DNA from: Gammaproteobacteria bacterium
GTDB taxonomy: Bacteria; Pseudomonadota; Gammaproteobacteria; Pseudomonadales; Pseudohongiellaceae
Assembly (NCBI GenBank): GCA_018698975.1
Contig: JABIPQ010000102.1
Coordinates: 1 to 37,411, forward strand
DNA: 37,411 nucleotides
Direction: 5' to 3'
The position numbers were made by a program, and so were the translations under genes. The notes below the pieces were generated by a model. It was not told the origin of the DNA. It ran no database searches and saw only the letters and a list, made by a program, of their open reading frames with translations. Shown piece after piece: positions 9,225 to 17,931 of this stretch (its first letter is position 1; each line of letters opens with the position of its first letter).

Positions 9225-9872
9225 ATGCAGGATTTTCAAAAACAGTTTTTAAGTTATGTGACTGAAAATAATATTCTCCGTTTTGGTAAATTTACCCTTA
9301 AGTCAGGCCGGCAAAGTCCCTATTTTTTTAATGCAGGATTGTTCAATACTGGTGCTGCTCTTGGTTTTCTGGGTTCATGTTATGCACAGGCTATAGAAAA
9401 TGCGGCGCCAGACTTTGATATTATCTTCGGTCCTGCCTACAAAGGCATCCCCCTAGCATCGGCGGCATCAATTGCTTTTTGGCAGGATTTCAAGCAGGAT
9501 ATTCCGTGGTGTTTTAACCGCAAGGAAGCCAAGGACCATGGTGAAGGGGGTAATATTGTAGGTTCTCCTCTGGAGAATCGTGTGCTGGTAATAGATGATG
9601 TCATCACTGCCGGAACCGCAATTAGGGAAACCATGGAAATAATTTCTGCAGCAGGTGCAACAGCAGCTGGTGTAGTGGTAGCTCTGGACAGACAGGAAAA
9701 AGGTAATACTGAATTATCTGCTATCCAGGAAATTGAAAAAGAGTTTTCAATTCCGGTGATCAGTATAATTAATCTGCAACAGATTATTGACTATCTGGAG
9801 CAGGAACAGGATGAGACGCTGGGCGCTTATCTTGAAAGTATGAAAGCTTATCAGAGCCAGTATGGTATTTAA
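9225..9872 (+). CDS. pyrE: Orotate phosphoribosyltransferase
   Basis: Converts orotate and PRPP to OMP in de novo pyrimidine synthesis. Length (215) and sequence match proteobacterial Pyr[17 protein letters not shown] near the N-terminus, the flexible loop segment [12 protein letters not shown], and the PRPP-binding motif [13 protein letters not shown]. An AAGAGAG lies before the ATG at 9225. It is 135 bp downstream of rph, separated by the tandem array, and was probably co-transcribed with it. Confidence 0.97.
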   Translation: MQDFQKQFLSYVTENNILRFGKFTLKSGRQSPYFFNAGLFNTGAALGFLGSCYAQAIENAAPDFDIIFGPAYKGIPLASAASIAFWQDFKQDIPWCFNRKEAKDHGEGGNIVGSPLENRVLVIDDVITAGTAIRETMEIISAAGATAAGVVVALDRQEKGNTELSAIQEIEKEFSIPVISIINLQQIIDYLEQEQDETLGAYLESMKAYQSQYGI

Positions 9873-9894
9873 GCCGCGAGATATTTGATAACTT

Positions 9895-9923
9895 TTGACA
9901 AAATTCAGACTAATTTTTAACTT
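9895..9923 (+). promoter_or_regulatory. Possible sigma70 promoter of the DUF4124 gene
   Basis: A perfect -35 box TTGACA (9895-9900) is followed after 17 bp by a weak -10 candidate TAACTT (9918-9923), about 37 bp before the ATG at 9960. The poor -10 keeps confidence low. Confidence 0.35.
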
Positions 9924-9959
9924 GAAGAGTAAGTCAGGCCGGCTGGTAAAAAGTCAGGA

Positions 9960-10589
9960 ATGTCATTAAAAATGTTAAAACTTAAACTCACTATAGCAAT
10001 ACTTTTTTCTACCCTCATCGCAACTCAGAGTGAGGCTGCCAATCTGTATAAATATACAGATGATCAAGGCAGAGAAATTGTAAGCTCCAGGGTACCGGCT
10101 GAATTTGTCAAGAATGGTTACCAGATTCTCAATGAAAGAGGTCAGGTGATTGAGGAGGTGGCGCGCAGCTTATCGGCAGATGAATTGGCAGCGCAGTCTG
10201 ATGAAATAAATGCACGTCGCCTTGAAGAAGAAGCGCGTATAGCACAGGAAGAAGCTGACACCATGCTACTGCGCCTGTATCGCTCACCCGAAGAAGTTAT
10301 TCGGCGCCGTGATTCTACAATCTCGGAACTCGATGGCCAGGGCACGGTACTTGCTTCTCTGCTTGAAGATGCAGAGGAAAAGTTGGCAGAACTAGAGCAG
10401 AGAGTTGTGAGCAGTCAAAATGCTGGCAATGCAGTACCTGCGAATTTAATTACGCAAGTCGAAGATGCTACGGTAGAGCGGGACCGTCTGAGCAGACAGT
10501 TGACGCGGATTAACAACGAAAAGCAAGCGGCCATTATAACGGCACAAAAGAATATCGATCGACTTAAAGAGTTATTAAGTCTCGAGTAG
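9960..10589 (+). CDS. DUF4124 domain protein, secreted
   Basis: Function unknown. The N-terminus is a signal peptide (about residues 1-26, hydrophobic core TIAILFSTLIA, ending near SEAA). A short DUF4124-type module follows directly (NLYKYTDDQGREIVSS, about 27-60), the usual lysozyme-inhibitor-like 'KYxDxxG' pattern of this family. The rest (about 65-209) is charged, Ala/Glu/Arg-rich and predicted coiled coil. It is likely periplasmic. It is convergent with slmA, with only 15 bp between the stops. Confidence 0.8.
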   Translation: MSLKMLKLKLTIAILFSTLIATQSEAANLYKYTDDQGREIVSSRVPAEFVKNGYQILNERGQVIEEVARSLSADELAAQSDEINARRLEEEARIAQEEADTMLLRLYRSPEEVIRRRDSTISELDGQGTVLASLLEDAEEKLAELEQRVVSSQNAGNAVPANLITQVEDATVERDRLSRQLTRINNEKQAAIITAQKNIDRLKELLSLE

Positions 10590-10604
10590 CTCTACTTTTT
10601 CAGC

Positions 10605-11201
10605 TCAAGGCCGATGAAATAAATCCTGATTCAGGTAGAGCCATTGTTCACTCCATTGATCCGTGGGCTTCTGATAAAAATCCGTTCGCACATACTGGCT
10701 GATTTTACCCTCAATAAATGTCAGCAATAAATTGGATGTTACCGCTGGCGTCATGCGGGGACGAACTCCTTCCTTTATTTCGGCTTCACGAAACACCTGT
10801 TTTAACTGGGTATCAAGCCGGTTGAATACCTGGCTGGCCCGATCCCGCAAACGTTCGGACTCTCCTACCAGCGCATCACCATTGAGCACCCGACTGATGC
10901 CCGGGTTTTTTTCGGCGAAGGTAAGCACCAGCAAAATTATTTTTTCACACTGCACCAGTGCTGTGGAGCCTTCGCTTATGATACGGGTTATCCTGGAAAA
11001 CAAGGTATCTTCCATGAAATCTATCAGGCCTTCGAACATTCTGGCCTTGCTGGGGAAATGCCGGTAAAGGGCTGCTTCCGACACACCAATTTCTGCGGCT
11101 AAAGCTGCCGTGGTAATTTTGCCACCGGGGTTATTTTCCAGCATCTGGGCGAGTGCGCGCAGAATCGCTTCTTTTTTTTCGCCTTTATTTTTTGCAGCCA
11201 T
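10605..11201 (-). CDS. slmA: Nucleoid occlusion factor SlmA (TetR family)
   Basis: DNA-binding antagonist of FtsZ ring assembly over the nucleoid. The 198-residue protein has an N-terminal TetR helix-turn-helix (about 8-60; ITTAALAAEIGVSEAALYRH then FPSKARMFEGL), and the SlmA-type core (EDTLFSRITRI). The location next to argB and near pyrE-rph fits; in E. coli slmA sits beside pyrE-rph and dut-coaBC. It starts 53 bp downstream of the argB stop on the same strand and was probably co-transcribed. Confidence 0.92.
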   Translation of the reverse strand: MAAKNKGEKKEAILRALAQMLENNPGGKITTAALAAEIGVSEAALYRHFPSKARMFEGLIDFMEDTLFSRITRIISEGSTALVQCEKIILLVLTFAEKNPGISRVLNGDALVGESERLRDRASQVFNRLDTQLKQVFREAEIKEGVRPRMTPAVTSNLLLTFIEGKISQYVRTDFYQKPTDQWSEQWLYLNQDLFHRP

Positions 11202-11253
11202 AGCGTTTACCTGAGCAGTTATTTGAAGTTAGCGACCTGCTTGTTTGTAATCT

Positions 11254-12207
<954 letters not shown>

Positions 12208-12276
12208 TCAGTAATTATAGGCCATGCCCGGTCTGAGCCCAAGAAATTTTCTTGTTTTTAGTATCTCAATGCTGTT

Positions 12277-13164
12277 TTAGTCCTGGGCAGGAACCGGGAA
12301 ATTCAGCTCAAGTATCGGGAAAAACGCCATAATAGCCTGCCTGAAAACTACCTGGATTTGCTCCAGAGCACTGGCTAAATCGGCCTCGAAACGCAGAATG
12401 AGATTAGGCGTGGTATTTGATGCGCGGATAAGTCCCCAGGCATTTTCTGTTTCCGCTCTGATTCCATCCAGGCGTTTTATATGGGCTCCCGGTATCTCCA
12501 GCTTTTCCAGCAGTGCATCCATGATTGAAAATTTTTCTTCTTCACTGACCGGTACATAGAGTTCAGCTGTGCTGTAGGTGATAGGGTACGTTTCCAGCAA
12601 GGTATCTGCACTGCGGTTTTTTTTATCCATGATTTCCAGGAATCTCGCCGCACTGTACATGCCGTCATCAAAGCCATACCAGCGGTGGCGGAAAAAAATA
12701 TGGCCCGAGTATTCTCCGCTCAGAAGCGCACCTGTTGCATGCATTTGTTGTTTAACAAAAGAATGGCCGCTTTTACACATTACCGGTTTGCCGCCTAGCC
12801 GGCTTATGGTTCGCGACAGATGTTGAGAGCTTTTTACATCAAAAATAATACTCCCACCGGGATTTTCCGGAACAATATCCTCTATAAAGGTCAGCATCAT
12901 TTTATCGGCATCAATAATCTTGCCGCTATTGCTTACCAGCACTACACGATCGCCATCACCATCAAAGGCAATACCAAGAGCTGCGTTTTCTTTGTTGGTC
13001 AGCGCTATAAGGTCTTGCAGGTTTTCCTCTCGCGTTGGATCCGGATGGTGATTTGGGAAGTTACCATCTGTTTCGCAATACAGGGGCACCACCTGGCAAC
13101 CGAGCGCAGCAAAGAGCTGGGGAGCAAAATTGCCGGCCACAGCATTGCCACAATCGATAACCAC
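12277..13164 (-). CDS. Phosphomannomutase/phosphoglucomutase, C-terminal part (domains 2-4)
   Basis: AlgC-type phosphohexomutase, C-terminal portion, interconverting hexose 1- and 6-phosphates for polysaccharide precursors. It starts at the codon directly after an in-frame TAA that cuts the gene. The first residues (VVIDCGNAVAG, GTG start if reinitiated) are the opening strand of domain 2. The Mg-binding loop FDGDGDR (68-73), sugar-recognition GEYSGHIFF and phosphate-binding RASNTTPNLILRFEAD are all intact, so the part shows no other decay. With the N-terminal part (13165-13701) it makes a 473-codon gene, normal for AlgC. It may be a pseudogene, a split enzyme made by reinitiation (TAAGTG), or a base error. 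Confidence 0.82.
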   Translation of the reverse strand: MVIDCGNAVAGNFAPQLFAALGCQVVPLYCETDGNFPNHHPDPTREENLQDLIALTNKENAALGIAFDGDGDRVVLVSNSGKIIDADKMMLTFIEDIVPENPGGSIIFDVKSSQHLSRTISRLGGKPVMCKSGHSFVKQQMHATGALLSGEYSGHIFFRHRWYGFDDGMYSAARFLEIMDKKNRSADTLLETYPITYSTAELYVPVSEEEKFSIMDALLEKLEIPGAHIKRLDGIRAETENAWGLIRASNTTPNLILRFEADLASALEQIQVVFRQAIMAFFPILELNFPVPAQD

Positions 13165-13701
13165 TTAATGGGATTTTTTGAGTTGGATGTTCTGGCGCAC
13201 AGTTTTTATATAGTCGGAGGCGATATCAAGAATGCTTGATGACCCGCACCCTTTGTGAAAATCCTCTCTGAGGATTCTTTCTTTAAGCCGGGTGATCTGA
13301 TCGGCGGCAAGGCAATTATTGTTAAGAACAATTTTTACGCCGTTATAATTTTTGGGATTATGGCTGCCAGTAATCATCACACCGGAATGCACATCAAGAT
13401 GATGTGTTGCAAAGTACATTAATGGGGTGGGACCGACACCGATGTTTACAACGTTGCACCCTGTGGAAAGAATACCTTTGATCATGGCATTGGAAAATGC
13501 GGGACTGGAGAGACGCGCGTCTGCACTGACTATGAGGGATTTCTCTCCGAGATCAAGAGCCTCGCTGGCTATAGCCTGGCCAATGAGCTGGATAATGCCC
13601 TCATCCAGACCTGCGCCCACCTCTTCGTCCACTCCTTCATACACTATGCCCCTGATATCATAGGCACGAAAAATATTGTCGGGAAGCCTGACCTTAAGCA
13701 C
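13165..13701 (-). CDS. Phosphomannomutase/phosphoglucomutase, N-terminal part (domain 1)
   Basis: N-terminal domain of an AlgC-type phosphohexomutase. The family start FRAYDIRG is present (11-18), and the catalytic phosphoserine loop TGSHNPKNYNG is intact with S113. The frame ends at TAA (13167-13165) in the linker between domains 1 and 2; the same frame resumes with GTG as the next codon. The start is a GTG at 13701, placed directly after the coaBC TAA, so coaBC and both parts lie in one continuous frame punctuated by two TAA-GTG junctions. Which protein is made cannot be told from DNA: full-length by readthrough, two pieces, or only domain 1. Confidence 0.8.
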   Translation of the reverse strand: MLKVRLPDNIFRAYDIRGIVYEGVDEEVGAGLDEGIIQLIGQAIASEALDLGEKSLIVSADARLSSPAFSNAMIKGILSTGCNVVNIGVGPTPLMYFATHHLDVHSGVMITGSHNPKNYNGVKIVLNNNCLAADQITRLKERILREDFHKGCGSSSILDIASDYIKTVRQNIQLKKSH

Positions 13702-14901
13702 TTAGGTTTCAGTGATCTTTGATTCGCGGTAGCAACGGGCAATCAGAGATACCATATCTCTCGCCAGACTGGTTTTACTGCTTTGTGGGAAGGGATGTTC
13801 GCCATTTTTCCAATACGCTGTAGCAAGAGCGGATTCGCTGTTAAACGTGGCAGCGGCGTTATTGGCAAAGATTAAATCCAGCTTTTTATCCTGTAATTTT
13901 TTGCGTGCATATTCTTCGATATTCTCGGTTTCCGCGGCAAAACCTACACAAAAAGGACGCATTGCAGAAAGTGAAATCTGCGCAAGAATGTCTGGGTTTT
14001 TTACCAGGTTTAATTCCATGGTGTCAGCATGTTTCTTGATTTTTTCACTGGCGATATTCGCTGGCCTGTAATCCGCCACTGCAGCCACGCTAATAAAAAT
14101 GTCGCCTGGTAATACTTGGCAGGCGTCCAGCATTTGTCTGGCGCTTTCCACTGAGACCAGTTTCACCTGGGGAGGTGCTTGCAGTGAGACCGGACCGCTT
14201 ACCAGTACCACCTTTGCGCCGGCCTCCATGGCGGCTCTGGCAAGCGCATAACCCATTTTTCCGGAACTATGATTGCTGATATAACGCACAGGATCTATGG
14301 CCTCACGTGTGGGGCCTGCGGTGATAGTGATTTCAACACCGGCCAGCTCCCCGGTTTCAAATACATCCGCTGCAGCTTGCGCTATTTCTTCAGGTTCCAG
14401 CATTCTGCCCAGTCCCACATCGCCGCAAGCCTGTTCACCCGAGGCCGGGCCTAAAACCGCGATGTCTTTTTGCTTCAGTGCCTGAAGATTTTCCTGGGTA
14501 TTTTCATTGCGCCACATAGCCTGATTCATGGCGGGAGCTACTGCGATAGGGGCAGTGGTGGCCAGGCATAAGGTCGATAAGAGATCTTCCGCTCTGCCCT
14601 GGCTTAAGCGGGCAATAAAATTGGCACTTGCCGGCGCAACCAGAATCAGGTCAGCCCAGCGTGCCAGCTCTATATGCCCCATGGCCGCTTCTGCTTCTTC
14701 GTCCAGCAGCTCGATTTGAACCCGATTGCCGGAAAGCGCCTGGAAAGTCAGCGAAGTAATGAATTCAGTCGCTGAAGGTGTCATGACCACTCTGACATCG
14801 GCGCCAGCCTTGATAAGTAAACGACAGAGTTCTGCCGCTTTATAGGCTGCGATGCCCCCGGTTATACCGAGAATGATCTGTTTATTTGAAAGACTAAGCA
14901 T
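13702..14901 (-). CDS. coaBC: Coenzyme A biosynthesis bifunctional protein CoaBC
   Basis: Joins cysteine to 4'-phosphopantothenate (CoaB) and decarboxylates the product (CoaC). The N-terminal flavodoxin-like CoaC domain (about 1-180) has GITGGIAAYKAAEL, the active-site His in GHIELARWAD, PAMNQAMW and the catalytic Cys in GEQACGDVGLGRM. The C-terminal CoaB domain starts near 188 (EITITAGPTREAIDPVRYIS, NHSSGKMGYALA). Length 399 is normal. The ATG at 14901 is the natural start. The usual neighbour dut, found between coaBC and algC in Pseudomonas, is absent. The stop TAA is followed directly by the GTG of the phosphomannomutase gene. Confidence 0.96.
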   Translation of the reverse strand: MLSLSNKQIILGITGGIAAYKAAELCRLLIKAGADVRVVMTPSATEFITSLTFQALSGNRVQIELLDEEAEAAMGHIELARWADLILVAPASANFIARLSQGRAEDLLSTLCLATTAPIAVAPAMNQAMWRNENTQENLQALKQKDIAVLGPASGEQACGDVGLGRMLEPEEIAQAAADVFETGELAGVEITITAGPTREAIDPVRYISNHSSGKMGYALARAAMEAGAKVVLVSGPVSLQAPPQVKLVSVESARQMLDACQVLPGDIFISVAAVADYRPANIASEKIKKHADTMELNLVKNPDILAQISLSAMRPFCVGFAAETENIEEYARKKLQDKKLDLIFANNAAATFNSESALATAYWKNGEHPFPQSSKTSLARDMVSLIARCYRESKITET

Positions 14902-14940
14902 GTGCGTCCAAACTCAGGCAGAAAACTAAACCTGAACTAT

Positions 14941-14981
14941 AGTTATAAACAAAGAGTTATAAACAAAGAGTTATAACAAAG
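14941..14981 (+). repeat. 14-bp tandem repeats upstream of coaBC
   Basis: AGTTATAAACAAAG occurs at 14941-14954 and 14955-14968, then with one base missing at 14969-14981. It begins 39 bp upstream of the coaBC ATG, a position that could overlap its promoter or leader. Confidence 0.85.
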
Positions 14982-15162
14982 AATCATCAAGTAATAGTTA
15001 TTATTTATAAGCGAATCTGAAATCGTAATTATCAGGGTTATGGGCTTGTCAGTATAGCGAGTATAGCCAAGTCACAAGTCCTTGCAAAAAGTGCCAAAAG
15101 ACTAACAGCAAGACCGGGCAGATACAATTTGATAACAACTTGATAACAGCTTAAAAGCAGAT

Positions 15163-15199
15163 TGAGAGCAGCTTGAGAGTAGCTTGAGAGTAGCTTGAG
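15163..15199 (+). repeat. 11-bp imperfect tandem repeats upstream of radC
   Basis: The unit AGCTTGAGAGT (with near copies such as AGCTTGAGGG) repeats about three and a half times. Looser relatives (GATAACAACTT, GATAACAGCTT) precede it. It ends about 57 bp before the radC ATG. Confidence 0.75.
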
Positions 15200-15256
15200 G
15201 GCCGCCGAATGTAGCCGGGTTTATAAAATGGTTTTCAGCTTAATAGAGGTGTTTTT

Positions 15257-15930
15257 ATGGCTATAGCAGACTGGCCTGACAGCGAAAGACCCAGAGGAAA
15301 GCTGATAAATTCCGGTGCGCACAGTCTTTCAGATGCGGAATTACTGGCAGTATTCCTGCGTACCGGGGTCAGGGGGAGCAGCGCAGTGGAGTTGGCCATG
15401 AACCTTATAACTGGTTTTGGAAGCCTCAGAGGGGTACTGAGAGCTTCCAGGGACGAGTTTTGTGCCCTTCCGGGGCTGGTAATAGCAAATACGCTGAATT
15501 ACAGGCAGCCAACGAGCTGGTTCAGCGCTGCTTGAGAGAAACACTACTGCGGGAAGATGTTTTTACTAATTCCCGGATGACCCGTGAGTACGTGAAATCA
15601 CGTCTTATTGATCGTGGCAGGGAGATATTTCTTTGCCTGTTCCTTGATAGCCAGAACCGTCTTATTGCTCAGGAGGAGCTGTTTCTCGGCACCATAGATG
15701 GCGCCTCGGTTCATCCACGGGAAGTGATCAAACGAGCGCTGCATCATAATGCTGCGGCCATTATTTTTGCTCATAATCACCCTTCAGGAGTTTCAGAGCC
15801 GAGCCAGGCAGATATCAGTATTACGCATCGCCTGAAAAACCTCTTATCTGAAGTTGATATCCGCACCCTTGATCATCTGATTGTGGGCGATGGAGAAGTA
15901 AAGTCGCTGGCAGAACAGGGTCATTTGTAA
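15257..15930 (+). pseudogene. radC: radC (JAB/MPN domain protein), disrupted by a frameshift
   Basis: RadC-family protein with an N-terminal helix-hairpin-helix-like region and a C-terminal JAB/MPN-type metal-binding domain; cellular role unsettled. The first frame (15257-about 15478) gives the RadC N-terminus ([27 protein letters not shown]) up to CALPGLG. The family sequence then continues in the other frame ([14 protein letters not shown]) to the stop at 15930, with the metal motif [14 protein letters not shown] intact. Inserting one G in the CTGG at about 15476-15479 would restore a single gene of about 224 codons. Apart from that base the gene looks fresh, so recent mutation, a base-call error or recoding are all possible. 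The C-terminal frame could start at 15460. Confidence 0.85.
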
Positions 15931-16058
15931 GAATGAGCAGCAAAGTATTCATGACCCTGGCGTGCTATGTTGGGAGTCAATTTGAGGGGGCCGCTTTCGG
16001 TACCCGTAAATATTTTGGCTCCAGGGGGGTGGCAATTTGGGGGAATCCCGAGTTTTCC

Positions 16059-16087
16059 TTGTACTTCAGCTTGAGTTCTGATATAAA
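16059..16087 (+). promoter_or_regulatory. Predicted sigma70 promoter of rpmB-rpmG
   Basis: A -35 box TTGTAC (16059-16064), a 17-bp spacer and a -10 box TATAAA (16082-16087) lie 73 bp before the rpmB ATG. The following bases (ACGCGCTC) make a GC-rich discriminator of the type found at ppGpp-repressed ribosomal promoters. Confidence 0.6.
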
Positions 16088-16160
16088 ACGCGCTCTTTTT
16101 TTCACGGAATTTTCGCAGGGGGCCTGAAGGCTTCATTAGCGAGTAAAACGAGGCAATATA

Positions 16161-16397
16161 ATGTCCAGAGTATGCATGGTTACCGGCAAGAAACCTGTTA
16201 CTGGCAACAATGTGTCCCATGCTAAGAACAGGACCAGACGCCGTTTTTGCCCGAACCTTCATTCACACAGGTTCTGGGTTGAGTCTGAGAAGCGATTTGT
16301 TAAGTTACGCTTGTCCAGCAAAGGGATGCGTATCATTGATAAACTTGGTATTGACCGGGTTCTCAGTGATATCCGCGCCAACGGTACCAAGGTCTAG
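16161..16397 (+). CDS. rpmB: 50S ribosomal protein L28
   Basis: Large-subunit ribosomal protein. The 78-residue sequence is canonical for Proteobacteria: [20 protein letters not shown] at the N-terminus, then [12 protein letters not shown] and a C-terminus ending in [12 protein letters not shown]. The start at 16161 is fixed by the family N-terminus. It is followed 107 bp later by rpmG, the universal rpmB-rpmG pair. Confidence 0.98.
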   Translation: MSRVCMVTGKKPVTGNNVSHAKNRTRRRFCPNLHSHRFWVESEKRFVKLRLSSKGMRIIDKLGIDRVLSDIRANGTKV

Positions 16398-16504
16398 TAC
16401 AAATTTTGGTTTTGGTATAAATACAGTTACGAGATTCAAGTCACTGGCCTTTTAGAGCGAATAATCGCCATCTTTATAAAAGGGCCAACGCAGAGGCAAA
16501 GATT

Positions 16505-16660
16505 ATGAGAGATAAAATCAGACTGGTTTCCAGCGCAGGTACTGGGCACTTTTACACAACTGATAAGAACAAACGCAACATGCCGGAAAAAATGGAAATC
16601 AAAAAGTTTGATCCCGTTGTGCGCAAGCATGTTGTCTATACTGAAGCTAAAATTAAGTAA
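16505..16660 (+). CDS. rpmG: 50S ribosomal protein L33
   Basis: Large-subunit ribosomal protein of 51 residues, found by translating downstream of rpmB. The sequence starts [19 protein letters not shown] and continues with [18 protein letters not shown] and a C-terminus ending [10 protein letters not shown], the standard proteobacterial form. It lacks the four cysteines of zinc-binding L33 paralogues (C-minus form), so it gives no sign of zinc-dependent regulation. An AGAGGCAAAG stretch precedes the ATG. Confidence 0.97.
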   Translation: MRDKIRLVSSAGTGHFYTTDKNKRNMPEKMEIKKFDPVVRKHVVYTEAKIK

Positions 16661-16691
16661 TCAGACTTTTTACGCTTTCCTTCGGTTACCC

Positions 16692-16720
16692 GCTTTCCTT
16701 GCTTTAAAGAGAAGGAAAGC
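16692..16720. terminator. Possible hairpin between rpmG and ubiX
   Basis: GCTTTCCTT (16692-16700) and AAGGAAAGC (16712-16720) form a perfect 9-bp stem with an 11-base loop, 31 bp after the rpmG stop in a convergent gap. Neither side has a strong T-run, so termination is only likely by position. Confidence 0.4.
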
Positions 16721-16762
16721 CTGCCCGGGATTACTGAGCAGCCTTCAAATTATTCTTTCTTT

Positions 16763-17365
16763 TTATTCTTTATCCCGCCGGGGCTGATTCCCGGTCCATC
16801 GCTTAACCAGACCACTTTCCACATTGAACAGATCCAGCGCTCGACCGATGCTCTGGCATACTATATCGTCAATGGTTTCCGGCTGTGTATAAAAAGCAGG
16901 AACCGGCGGAGTTACGATAGCCCCCATATTGGTGACCCTGAGCATACTTTCCAGATGACCCGCATGCAGTGGTGTTTCCCTGACCATCAACACCAGTTTT
17001 CGGCGTTCCTTTAAAACAACATCAGCAGCTCTGCTAAGCAGTGAGGACGTCACTCCTGTCGCTACCTCTGATAAAGTTTTGATAGAGCAGGGGGCGATCA
17101 ACATACCTATAGTCTGGAAACTGCCGCTGGCAATACAAGCGCCGATATCTGAATTGGCATAATGCACATCCGCAAGTTCGAATAATTCGGCAGCCTTGAG
17201 GGGGCTTTCCTGGCTCAAGGTCACCAGGGCTGATTTGCTTACTACCAGGTGAGTTTCAAATTCAAGTTCACGCAAGGTCTTCAGGGCCTGGATTCCGTAA
17301 ATTACGCCGGAAGCGCCACTAATACCTACGATAATTCTGGGTTTGCTGGGAGAACTACTGCTCAT
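16763..17365 (-). CDS. ubiX: Flavin prenyltransferase UbiX
   Basis: Makes prenylated FMN, the cofactor of UbiD-type decarboxylases in ubiquinone synthesis. The 200-residue protein has the family N-terminus IIVGISGASGVIYGIQAL, the FMN-binding SKSALVTLS segment, the IAPCSIKTLSEVATGVTSSL stretch and the ERRKLVLMVRETPLHAGHLE motif. The start at 17365 adds a short Ser/Pro leader before the first strand. No ubiD is in the window. The small zinc-ribbon gene lies 105 bp upstream on the same strand. Confidence 0.95.
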   Translation of the reverse strand: MSSSSPSKPRIIVGISGASGVIYGIQALKTLRELEFETHLVVSKSALVTLSQESPLKAAELFELADVHYANSDIGACIASGSFQTIGMLIAPCSIKTLSEVATGVTSSLLSRAADVVLKERRKLVLMVRETPLHAGHLESMLRVTNMGAIVTPPVPAFYTQPETIDDIVCQSIGRALDLFNVESGLVKRWTGNQPRRDKE

Positions 17366-17470
17366 GATCTGACCTGTCTTGTTGGCGGTCTGCCATTGTA
17401 GCTACTGCTGACCTGGCTTCCAATAACTCTTCAGGCTTAATCAGCGGTTCCCGGATTTGGATGAATGGAT

Positions 17471-17782
17471 TTACTCGGTTTCTGCCGGTGGCTCCCTGAC
17501 GATAAGTGGCGCTTTAATCAGGTATCTATCAATACAAACAATTAGTGCAGGAATGGTCCCCAGCAGAAAAAAGGACATGCCCGCCATAATGGCAAGTCCG
17601 ATAAAAATCCAGGTCAGGATCATCCACGCTGTCAGCACCATCAAGCCATGAATAATTGGAACATAGCTTAGTTTTTTGCATCGGGGGCAGCAAGCAGGCG
17701 AAAAAGACACAGAAAATATTTTCTGGTAATTTGAAATGCTGCGCTCATGGCAACAGGGGCATTCATGTAATCTTTTGACCAT
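17471..17782 (-). CDS. Small zinc-ribbon-like membrane protein, unknown function
   Basis: Not recognised as a named family. The 103-residue protein begins with two Cys pairs, CPCC at 8-11 and CPRC at 32-35, the layout of a short zinc ribbon. It then has two hydrophobic segments (about 45-65 and 66-85) and a Pro/Glu tail. This suggests a small inner-membrane protein with a cytoplasmic metal-binding head. It lies just upstream of ubiX on the same strand. No function is proposed. Confidence 0.6.
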   Translation of the reverse strand: MVKRLHECPCCHERSISNYQKIFSVSFSPACCPRCKKLSYVPIIHGLMVLTAWMILTWIFIGLAIMAGMSFFLLGTIPALIVCIDRYLIKAPLIVREPPAETE

Positions 17783-17931
17783 GGGCTAAATTTAGATCCT
17801 GTAGAGAGATAGATAAAGGTATCATGAGGTACTGCTATTTTTAAATCGTCGCACAGCTTGAAGCAAGTCAAAAATTGAAAAAAAACTGGTGTGATACTGA
17901 GACAGATATCTAGTGATAGAGGACTAAAGTA

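Larger units (their letters stand above)
14902..15256. other. 355-bp divergent intergenic region between coaBC and radC
   Basis: No gene is visible here. The region is AT-rich and holds two sets of short tandem repeats (14941-14981 and about 15163-15199), with an AT-rich stretch in between. Both divergent genes must have their promoters here, but I see no convincing sigma70 pair. Confidence 0.6.

Noticed and set aside
10570-10605. Possible terminator between DUF4124 gene and slmA (GAGTA/TACTT plus T5)
   Set aside because: The stem is only about five pairs including a wobble; too weak to call.
12241-12260. CAAGAA/TTCTTG hairpin followed by T-run between argB and the mutase
   Set aside because: The T-run is on the plus strand, where no gene ends; it does not fit the minus-strand operon.
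15933-16127. Small frame between radC and rpmB
   Set aside because: No family match, and it contains the predicted rpmB promoter.
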